Below are positions 53,377 through 63,300 of a stretch of 64,000 nucleotides of DNA, piece after piece; within the stretch, counting starts at the first letter, position 1; every line of letters starts with the position of its first letter. This stretch comes from Akkermansiaceae bacterium UBA7331 (GTDB lineage Bacteria > Verrucomicrobiota > Verrucomicrobiia > Verrucomicrobiales > Akkermansiaceae). The stretch is taken from NCBI GenBank assembly GCA_002471255.1, contig DKPP01000010.1, positions 35,295-99,294 on the forward strand, in the 5' to 3' direction. The notes under the pieces were generated by a model. The model was not told the DNA's origin. It saw only the letters and a program-made list of their open reading frames with translations, and searched no databases. A program made the position numbers and the translations under genes.

Positions 53377-54384
53377 CTAGTCGAGCTCGTTGCGCAAATC
53401 GCGAGACATTAGCTCCGTAAGTGCGCTAAGCGGTTGCTTGTTTTGATAGAGTATCGCGTACATGGTATCAATTAACGGTGTACGTACGTCTAAAGCGCGT
53501 GCAAGCCTGTAAGATGATAAAGTATTAGGTACGCCCTCTGCCACCATACCAATGGCATCTAGGGTCTCTTGTAAGGATTTACCTGCGGCTAGGCTCTTAC
53601 CGACATTTTGGTTGCGTGAATGATTGGAGTAGCAAGTAACGACCAAATCACCCATGCCGGATAGCCCCATAAATGTGTCTCTTAAACCACCTCGTGCAAC
53701 GCCGATACGGGTCATCTCGGCTAAACCTCGGGTAACTAATGCCGCTTGGGCGTTATCCCCTAAATTAAGCCCTGCACATAAGCCTGAGGCGATAGCGAAT
53801 ACATTCTTTACCGTGCCACCGATTTGCATACCGATAATGTCGGTAGAGGAATAAACTCGGAAAATCGGGGATGTAAAAATACGCTGTGCCCAAACGGCTC
53901 GATCCATGTCTTTAAAGCCAATTAATGTGGCGGAAGGCAAACCTCGGCAGATGTCTTCTGCATGGTTAGGTCCGGAAAGGACTCCAATGTCGTGCCCAGG
54001 GAAATATTCTTCAAGCACTTCGGTCATTAACTTTAAGGAATCTTGTTCAATCCCTTTCGTGCAAGAGACAAATACGGCGTCATCACGCAGACCTAAACCT
54101 TGTAATCGTTCTGCGACGGAACGCATGGCTACCGATGGCACCACGATGACGAAGAGTTCGGCATCTTTGACCGATTCTAAGTCGGAAGTTGGGAAAATAT
54201 TTTGGTCTAAAAGACATGAATCACTACAGAGTACTCCGCTACGGCGAGTTTCACGTAATTCCTTTGCCTGCGCTTCTACAGGAGTCCATAAGATAATCTC
54301 AGCTCCTGATTTGGCTAGTACCATAGATAAGGCTGTGCCCCATGATCCTGCACCGATAACAGCGATTTTTTGAACTTCACTCAT
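53377..54384 (-). CDS. gpsA: Glycerol-3-phosphate dehydrogenase [NAD(P)+]
   Basis: 335 residues. It reduces DHAP to sn-glycerol-3-phosphate for phospholipid synthesis. Motifs: IGAGSWGTALSMVLA (dinucleotide binding), SCTKGIEQDS, LSGPNHAEDI, GGTVKNVFAIASGLC (catalytic Lys) and GLSGMGDLVVTCYS. It starts 4 bp after the plsY stop, so the two act in one operon in which GpsA product is the PlsY substrate. Confidence 0.96.
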   Translation of the reverse strand: MSEVQKIAVIGAGSWGTALSMVLAKSGAEIILWTPVEAQAKELRETRRSGVLCSDSCLLDQNIFPTSDLESVKDAELFVIVVPSVAMRSVAERLQGLGLRDDAVFVSCTKGIEQDSLKLMTEVLEEYFPGHDIGVLSGPNHAEDICRGLPSATLIGFKDMDRAVWAQRIFTSPIFRVYSSTDIIGMQIGGTVKNVFAIASGLCAGLNLGDNAQAALVTRGLAEMTRIGVARGGLRDTFMGLSGMGDLVVTCYSNHSRNQNVGKSLAAGKSLQETLDAIGMVAEGVPNTLSSYRLARALDVRTPLIDTMYAILYQNKQPLSALTELMSRDLRNELD

Positions 54385-54388
54385 GATA

Positions 54389-55066
54389 TTATGCCTTTTT
54401 ATTTGATTTTAAGATAGAGGACTCTTCACCTCTCATTAATCGCCCGATATTGGCTCGATGCTTAATGATAACTAGGCTACCGATAAAGATGAAAAATGCT
54501 ACATAGGCAATATTGGCGATGTCTCCATGCTCACCAAATGGCCAGAAATAATAGGAACCGTAAACCATCATGACGCCTGCGGCGATGATACTACCGAGAG
54601 AAACGTATCCCGATAAACGGAATGGGACAATCCAGCTAAGTAAGGTGACTAAGCCGACTTCCCAACTAAAAGCGAAAAGTACGCCAGCGGTCGTAGCGAC
54701 GCCTTTACCTCCTTTAAAATTTAAAAAGCAAGTATAAGTGTGGCCGATAATTGTAGCAAACCCAACCAAAACAACCGTTAAGATGGCAGCCGTGTCGCTA
54801 AGCTCGCTTTGATAGGCAGTCACCCATAAATAGGCACCCAAAACCGGTAAAAATCCCTTTAAAAAGTCTAATATAAATACGGTCAACCCTTTGGCCGCCC
54901 CTAAAACACGCCAAGCATTAGTGGCTCCGATGTTTTTCGAACCGTGTTCGCGCAAATCGACTCCGCTAAGTTTACCCATGATATAGCCAAATGGAATAGC
55001 CCCTATCAAATAGGCAATCAGGACAAATAAATAAGGAATCAAAGTAAATAGTGCCGCATCCTTCAT
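54389..55066 (-). CDS. plsY: Acyl-phosphate:glycerol-3-phosphate acyltransferase
   Basis: 225 residues, integral membrane with about five helices. Family motifs: IPFGYIMGKLSGVDLREHGSKNIGATNAWRVLG-type opening (Ser/Gly-rich loop at about residues 24-55), GHTYTCFLNFKGGKGVATT and a basic C-terminal loop. It acylates glycerol-3-phosphate from acyl-phosphate, the first phospholipid step. It is co-directional with gpsA. Confidence 0.94.
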   Translation of the reverse strand: MKDAALFTLIPYLFVLIAYLIGAIPFGYIMGKLSGVDLREHGSKNIGATNAWRVLGAAKGLTVFILDFLKGFLPVLGAYLWVTAYQSELSDTAAILTVVLVGFATIIGHTYTCFLNFKGGKGVATTAGVLFAFSWEVGLVTLLSWIVPFRLSGYVSLGSIIAAGVMMVYGSYYFWPFGEHGDIANIAYVAFFIFIGSLVIIKHRANIGRLMRGEESSILKSNKKA

Positions 55067-55509
55067 ATCTGCCCCACACTATACGGACTCGCTTATCAAG
55101 ATACAATAAGAATTCCGTGATTCAAGTAGTAGTGGTTTTTTTGCTTTTAATTGCCTTGCAGGAAAAATATTTTCGTATGGATCAATATATAGATAGTCAG
55201 CTAAAGTCGATAAATTGTTGGATTACAAAAATGAATATTATGAGTTTTTTTTGTTAAAAAAATGTTCATTATTATTATTTTTATTCTGTCATACAATGGA
55301 AACTCCTTGTTTGTTATGGTTATGGATGAGAGAAAGTCGTTACCGACCTTTTGAAAACTAGTATAGTTACATGATAACAACTCATTCAGTGAATGCTATA
55401 TATTATATGCAATATATATAATATTATTGTGGATTTTATTGACTAAATAAGATCTACTGTTTTGTTGTGTGATGTATTACTGTCAATAGGTTATAGAAAA
55501 TCTATACTT
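55067..55509. other. AT-rich intergenic region upstream of the two-partner secretion locus
   Basis: About 440 bp between divergent plsY and tpsB. It contains a run of TATAT-rich partial palindromes near 55395-55430 and no convincing ORF or RNA gene. It presumably carries the tps promoter. A short 5' ORF in the tpsB frame (from 55462) is taken as leader. Confidence 0.5.
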
Positions 55510-57303
55510 ATGAGTGATAGAATACTTATAAACGCAGTGAGCGGCCCTGTTGCGAAATCAGGTTTTTTGAGATCAGCCATTATTGCAAATGCAATATTTT
55601 GTTCGATAACATTTAATGGACAGGCTAATGCTCAAGATAGTGGTGTCAATACTGATAAAGCACAGAGTCCATCCTTAATAGCACAATCACAGCGTGCTAA
55701 ATTGCCCCAGGCCTCTAGAGCTAGAAGTGCATATGCGGATTCTTTATCTTCTACCTTACCTTCTTTTGAAAAAGATGATGATGATAAAAAGAAAGTGACT
55801 AAGACTTTACCCATTACTTCTGTACCGGGAGAACCAACGTTGAAAATAGGTGATATTGATTTTATAGGTAACTCTGCATTTTCAAAACAAGCTCTGAATA
55901 GTTTGATTAAAAACTACATTGGTAAAGATTTGAGCTTCAATCAAATAAAATCATTGGCTAGCACAATTGAAGATTATTACCATTCCTACGGATTTCAAGT
56001 GGCGAAGGTAGTAATTCCTAAGCAAAATATGACTCAAGGTGGAATCTTGATCATACAAATACTTGAGGGGATACTTGGTGAGGTACGTGTAACCGGGCAA
56101 AAACGATTTTCTGCAGATCGTGTTACCAAAACATTCTATGAATTTAATGAAAAAGGTAAACCTTTTACTCTGATAGAACTTGAGCGCCCTTTAGTGTTGA
56201 TGAACTCTTATTCCGGTCTTTCCGTCTCTTCGACTTTATCAAAAGGAGATACTCTTGGTTCGACTAATGTAGATATCACAGTTAAAGAGGAAAGATTGTT
56301 AAGTGGCTCAATCGAAATGAATAATTTCGGAAGTAAAGATTCCGGAGAATATCGTATTATTCCAAATATTGTATTTCAGAATTTATCAGGAGTAGGTGAT
56401 GAGTTGAATTTCTTTGGGGTTATTTCTCCTGATTCAATGAGTTCTTGGTATTGGCAAGGTAGTTATGCACGCCCCATAAATTTGAAGGGAAGCTCCATAA
56501 ATGCATATTTTGGTCGTGGTAATAACCAAGTCGGTAATGATTATGCAATTTTAGATATTAAAGGCGAAAACTTATCGTGGGGCGCAGGTTTTACTCATAA
56601 AGTAATTTATTCTGCTAAGACATCATTAGAATTGTTGGCTTGGTTTGAATGGCAAGATATGGATCAACGCATGTTAGGTTATACAACAAGTGATGACCGA
56701 ATCCGTAAACTACGTGTAGGAGCCAACTTTGATCATACTGATTCTTCCGGTAGGACGATGTTATCAGCTAATATTCATCAAGGGCTTGGTGAAGTGATGG
56801 ATGGTATGAATAACAATGATTCTTATTCGAGTCGTGCTTATGCTCAAGCAGATAATGGCTTTACTAAAATTACGCTGGCAATAATGCGCATGCAAAATAT
56901 CAGCCCGCGGTTTTATGCTTTATTTAATATCATGGGGCAATATTCTCCTGATACATTAGTAGCTAGTGAGCAAATTTATTCCGGTGGAGCCAATAGTGTG
57001 CGTGGTCAGCCTCAATCCTGTTTTTCTGGGGATGATGGTATTTTAATTAATGGTGAATTACGTTATGCAGTATTTGCTGACGTATCCCTTTTGCAATTGG
57101 CTGCTTTTATCGATCATGGACAAACATACCTTAAACGCCCTGTTATTGGTCAGAAAAGTTCCCAATTTCTTTCAGGTGCCGGTTTAGGTATCAGATCCAG
57201 GATTGCGGAATCGATCAATTTACGTTGTGACGTTGCTGTGCCACTTGGTAGGCAATATGGCAACAGTTGTTATGTATATGGACAAATGTCCTACAGTTTC
57301 TAA
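55510..57303 (+). CDS. Two-partner secretion transporter TpsB (ShlB/FhaC/HecB family)
   Basis: 597 residues from ATG 55510; the longer frame adds 16 residues before a normal signal peptide (SAIIANAIFCSITFNGQANA). A charged linker (KDDDDKKKVTK) precedes POTRA domains (LKIGDIDFIGNSAFSKQALN, then ILEGILGEVRVTGQKRF). A 16-strand barrel domain follows, with the YSGGANSVRGQ motif replacing the usual VRG(Y/F), and a terminal QMSYSF as the last strand with C-terminal Phe. It secretes the TpsA exoprotein through the outer membrane. The tpsA start is 33 bp downstream. Confidence 0.9.
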   Translation: MSDRILINAVSGPVAKSGFLRSAIIANAIFCSITFNGQANAQDSGVNTDKAQSPSLIAQSQRAKLPQASRARSAYADSLSSTLPSFEKDDDDKKKVTKTLPITSVPGEPTLKIGDIDFIGNSAFSKQALNSLIKNYIGKDLSFNQIKSLASTIEDYYHSYGFQVAKVVIPKQNMTQGGILIIQILEGILGEVRVTGQKRFSADRVTKTFYEFNEKGKPFTLIELERPLVLMNSYSGLSVSSTLSKGDTLGSTNVDITVKEERLLSGSIEMNNFGSKDSGEYRIIPNIVFQNLSGVGDELNFFGVISPDSMSSWYWQGSYARPINLKGSSINAYFGRGNNQVGNDYAILDIKGENLSWGAGFTHKVIYSAKTSLELLAWFEWQDMDQRMLGYTTSDDRIRKLRVGANFDHTDSSGRTMLSANIHQGLGEVMDGMNNNDSYSSRAYAQADNGFTKITLAIMRMQNISPRFYALFNIMGQYSPDTLVASEQIYSGGANSVRGQPQSCFSGDDGILINGELRYAVFADVSLLQLAAFIDHGQTYLKRPVIGQKSSQFLSGAGLGIRSRIAESINLRCDVAVPLGRQYGNSCYVYGQMSYSF

Positions 57304-57335
57304 AATTTTTATAACTCACAAACAATCTTTAAACG

Positions 57336-60300
57336 ATGAAACCTCGATTTAAGTGCACTTCATATTTTTTTAATAAACCATTTATATTTAATGGTTTTGC
57401 TGCGACTATCGTGTCTGGAGCTGTTTTCTTATCCTCCAGTACTTGTTCTTTCGCCTTACCTTCAGGTGGATCAGTAGTGGCTGGTGATGCCACTATTCAA
57501 AACAATAATAATGGCCTTATTATTAATCAAACAAGTGACAAGGCAATTATTGATTGGAATAAGTTTGGGATAGCAAATTCCGAGACGGTTCAATTTATCC
57601 AAAATAGCATATCATCCGTTATGCTAAACCGAGTCACAGGTAATGAAAGATCTGAGATTTATGGTAATTTAATGGCTAATGGTAAAATTTTCCTTATCAA
57701 TCCTAATGGCATACTTTTTGGGGCAGGATCCAATATTGACGTGGCAGGCTTAATGGCAACAACGCTTAATGTCCGAAACGAAGATTTTATGTCCGGAAAC
57801 ACGTTGACGTTTACCCAGGATGAAACAGCAAAGTTTGCTTCGGTCATTAATGAAGGTAATATTAATATTACTCAGGAAAAAGGATTTGTATATCTTGTTG
57901 CGCCAAATGTTGAAAATAAAGGTGTTATCATTGCTAAAGTGGGTAAAGTAGCTTTAGCTGCCGGTACTCAAGCTACCATTGACTTTACAGGCGAAGGCTT
58001 AGTTAACTTTGCTGTTTCGAGTGAAGATACTGATGATGAAAATTATACGGCTTCGAATGAAGGACGTATTGAAGCTAAAGGTGGTCACGTGCTTCTATCA
58101 GGTAAATCGGCAAGGAATGTGATGACCTCGGTGGTGAATAATACCGGCGTGATTGAAGCATCCTCCTTTGACGATTTGACAGGTGGTGGTTCAGTAAAAC
58201 TAGAAGCTCGCAATAATAAGGGAAGTGTTACTAATTCCGGTACAATTTCAGTTGCCGGTAAAGGAGCAGCCAATGCCGGCTCAATCAATATTTCCGGACA
58301 TAAGGTAACTCAAAATGGAGCCTTGGACGCTAGTGCTGAAAAGGTAGAAGCAAGCGGAGGAGATGTTACTATTCATGCCGAAGGAGAATTTGTCTTGGCC
58401 GGTACGATAAACGCTTTTGGTAACTTTGTGAGCTCAGGCGGTGATTTTGTGATGAACACGGGAAGTTCATTGAATGTAGGTAATGCTCACATACAGATTA
58501 CAAATATCGGAAACGTGGCATTGTCTGACTTGACTGCTGATCAGATTTCAGTGACTCAAGCTGATGGGATTCATGTGATCGGGAATGTTTCGGCGGTCTC
58601 ATCGTGTACATTGGTAGCTCAAACAGGTAGTATCACCAGTAGTGATGCCGGGCTTATCGAAACGACTCGTCTTTCATTGACGACTAACGGGCTCAATGAT
58701 GCCTCTATTGGTACTATTACTTATAGTGTTGATGCAGGGGGTAATGATGTAGTAACCGTTGTAGGTCTTAATATTAAAGTAAGTGAACTTAGTGCAAGTA
58801 CCCAATCGGGCTTGGTTAATGGTCAGTCATCCGGAAATATCATTATTAATAATATCTCAAATGGGGATTTGACTCTTAATGGTATTACTACAAATGGTGA
58901 TCGTGGCGATAATGATATCGCAGCCGTCATTATTAATTCATTAGGAGGTAAGATTTTAGGGAAAGGTAATGGATTTGATATTGATGCTTTTTCAGCTTCC
59001 CTTACGTCCGGTGGTGACATTAATGTAAAAACTAAGATTAATGTTCTGAATGCCGAGACGAAACTGAGTGGTAGTATTTTTGTTAATAATGAATCAGCAT
59101 CATTGATTATTCTTGGAGCTATCGCCCGTGAATACGGTAATATTGCTCAAGTTACAGCCGCAGGAGATGTAAAGGCTCTTGAAGTGCAAGAAGGTGAAAA
59201 CAATTCGGGCTCTGCCATATACCATGATGGTTCAAAAACAGTTAGTATTACATCAACAGGTAATATTGGTATTCAAGGGGATGTTTCAGCAACTGGAAAT
59301 GTTCTGATTCAATCTCATAATGGTTCTATTGTAAGTTATGCTAATAACGGGATATTGCCTACGATTACTTCCGGAACGATTGATTTACATGCCGCTGGCT
59401 CAGTAGGGGCACTTGGTGGTTCTATCCAAACGATTACCGGTTCGCGTCTTAATATATCATCCGGAACGATTATGGAAAACATTCTTTCGTCCGGTAGTCA
59501 GAATGGAACCGACATGAAAGAGGTTGGTGGGATTTATATTAAGGAGATGAACCGATTAAATATTGGTACTATTGTTGCGACCGGTTCAAAAGGTAACGTC
59601 GATCTCACATTGATGGGTGTTAATAATGTCTATTTTGCCCACTCAGACTCATCAATAATTGCTAGAGAAGGAAATGTAAATATTTATGCATCCAATGGTA
59701 ATATTCTAACCGCTTCTCAAAATTCGGGAATTGTCATTGATGCGAAAAGTGCCCATTTGGAAGCAAAATCAATTGGAAGCGGGACTAAATCTTTACAAAC
59801 AGAATTGACGGAATTGACCGTTATTTCAACTGATGCGGATCGAGGTCGTATTAGTATTAATAATTCTGGGAATTTATCCAATATTAATGTGACGACTCCC
59901 GGTGTTGATGTAAATATTGTTTCAACAGGAGCCATTTTGTCATTTGACAAAAATTCTGAATTTTTATCGCTTATCAATGGCATTAATACATCTTTAAGTT
60001 TTTCAAATAGCATTGGAAACATTAAGCTTAACGGAATCAATGTAGGTGGTAATAATGTGGAATTGAATGCAGCTAAGTCAATTCTGCAACAGTCCGGTCA
60101 ATTAATCGCTAATGAAGCAATCATCACTGCCGGGTTAAATATTGGATCACAAAATTCGATGTTGCAAGTGCAAGTTTCCTCTCTCGATTTGACCTCCTAT
60201 CGCAATGGTATTTTTGTAACCCAAGATGGTTTTAGTGATCTGAGCGTTTCTGCAAAAGCTTCAGGAAGTAATTCCAATATAGCCATTATTCAAAATGGAA

Positions 60301-63300
60301 GCGGAGATATGAAGATATCAACAATATCCTCTACCAATGGTGGTATTGTTTTACAATCTTCGGGATCTATTTTAAATAACAATGGATCTGCCAGCGACGT
60401 AAACATTAAAGGCTCTTCATTATCTCTTTCTGCTGCAGGGGGGGTGGGGACTAGCGGTAAAGCTATCATAACCAATATCGCGGGTACGGGATTGAGTTCT
60501 GTTTATACCGTTAATACGGGTAACGGAGGTATTTATCTTCAGAATACAGGTGCCATCGATTTAAATATGTCCACAGCAAATAGTGGTCATATTGACTTTC
60601 AGAATGCGGGGGATGTCGCTCTTGGGCTGATTGATGCTGGAGCTAAGAATATCAAGTTAACAGTTGATGGTAAGCTTACCGATGCTAATGGTGATTTGAA
60701 CAATATTGTTGCCCAAAACTTGAATTTGCATGCGCTCAGCATAGCAAGTGCCTCTGATGCGTTAGACATTATGGTTGATACCATTGATGTGAAAACTACA
60801 AATGGAGGTCTGTATTTGAGACAACTTGGTAATTCAAACTTTTATCTGGCATCGGTTTCATCCGCCGGATCAGCTTCTATTGAAGCGGGTAAAGATATTT
60901 ATCTTGGGGTCATTTCAGCACCTTCTCAAAGTGTTTTGCTCAAATCCTTGTCCGGAGATATTATTGATAACAGGGCTCAAGGAGAAACGAAGTCCAATAT
61001 CACAGCGAAGTCTCTTGAAATTGTTGCAAACAAGATCGGTACGGATTTAAAACCATTGAGTCTTGATGTTGATATTCTTAATGCGTCTTCAGCCGGTGAT
61101 GTTTTTGCGAAAAATTTAGGTCTTTTGCATGTTACTGCTGATTCTTTGACCGGGAAGGGTGTTGGTCAAATGGTCTCTATCGTCGCTTCCAGTATTACCG
61201 TATTTGACAATAAGGGAGGTATCACCACCCTTGATAATAACGGTTCGTTGAAATTAGTGGCGGAGCAAGGTAACATTATCTTCTTAAATACGGAAGATAC
61301 TATTGCTGTAACCGGTTCAGGCTCCATTTATCTAGAAGCTAATGGTATTTCCGGATCTCCCGGTGAATCCGGTTTGACTGGCATCATTGTTGCCGGAAAC
61401 CTCCAAACGGATGGAGGCAGCATTACGTTAAAAGCTTCATCTCACATTAGTATTAATTTGTTGAATGCCGGATCAGGTAATGTGACCGTTGAGTCTAAAA
61501 ATGGACTAATTATCGATGGTAACGGCGATCGAGTTAACATCATTGGTGGAAATGTTGTCTTAAGTGGTAAAACTCTTTCTGATACGCAATTGGACGATGA
61601 TAAAAAAGCTGCTATCTCATTTGTAGGGGATCAAAGCCTTAATCTTAAACTTCAAGAGCAGTTAAAGCAATATTCCGAAGATAAGATGTTGTCTTATGAG
61701 CAATTGGTCAGTAATTACAATAATTTGGTTGCTAGAGCCAAAGCTTTATCAGAATCATTAAAGAAACAATTCGAAGATAAAAGCAGTGAAGCAGATTACT
61801 TATATCAAGTATTTAAGGGGCTAGAGGCTGCCTTCGACGCTCTTAACTTAGCTGCTTCTATTCTTGAAATTCCCGCAGGGGCGGCTCAAGCGATACCATT
61901 AGTTGGTGATGGTGGAGCCGCTTTAGCGTTAGGTATTGCAAATTCTGTATTGTCTGGAGCTGAGCTAGCAGCTAATCAAGCTGGTCGTAAGGCCGATGAT
62001 GCAGCTGATGATGCAAATTCTTTAAACATACAATGGACCGAAGCTAAATCGGAATTATACACCAACCAACAAGCCTTGGTTATCACCAAAGAATTGTTGG
62101 AAACGGAAACCCAAATTTTTAAAGATTTGCAGAATCAGGTAGAAAAATCTGAAATTGCTCTTGCAGCCGGTAAAATTATTGAGTCAATCAGTTATCAAGC
62201 TGCTGAAAACAATAATGTGATCGGATCTTCATCTCAAGCTTTGGGCGTACAAGCCGAAAATCTTGATGTCTCAGCATTTGGTCAGAGTAACATTTATTTG
62301 GAATCTCCTGGTTCTTTAGGTGTGGGTACCGTTACTGCTCATGGTAAAGACACGACAATTGAAATCACTGCTAAGGACAATATCAACTTAAAAGGAAATG
62401 CCTCTAGTAGTAAAAATATTGTTCTATATTCTCAAAATGGGGCTATTACGGCTTTGAACGAATCAAATCTTGTTACTGATGAATTGGTAATGATTGCTAA
62501 AAATGGGATAGGTGCTGCCAACAGCTCTGTCAATACATCCGTTAGCAAACTTGCGGCTGTAACAGATAATGGTAGCATTTATGTAGCTAATGATAAGGGA
62601 AATGAAGCGTTAAGCATTGAGGAAATCAGTGTAAATACCAGCAATATTATTAAGACTGTTTCGGGTGTTAAAGCTCAAGATAACATAAGCATTAGTACTA
62701 CCGATGATCTCGTTATTAATAAGAGTGTGCACAATGTCTCTAAAGTGGGTACCGTAACACTTACTTCTACCAATGGATCCATTGAAGGATCATCTGAAAA
62801 TGTTCTGATGGATCATGTCATTAGTGGTAATTTTGTGGCAACTGCCGCAGAGGGTTTGGGCTCAGAGGCTACTCCTTTACGTACAGATGTTTCAACATTA
62901 GTAGCTAATGTTACTCATCAAGGGGATATCAACATTATAGAAAGAAATGATATTGAGTTAACCAATGTTGTTGTTAATGACGGCTATATCAATATTAAAG
63001 CCTACGGTAATATTGATGCGAAAAATGTTGTTTCCAGGACAGATGCTTTAGGTAATACGATTGCATTGCAGGCGATGAACGGCAACATTACTGCCGGTAC
63101 AATTACCGCCGGAGCGAATAATGGGGATATCGCTTTATTGGCTTTAGCCGGACAAGTTAATAATGATAACGATGTTTTAACTCGTATTTCGGGACATAAT
63201 CTTATTATACAGGCTTTATCGGGAATTGGTGTTCAAGGTCCTAATTCAACAACATCTTTAGATACTGATGTATTCAGTATTCATGCTAATACGCAAACAG

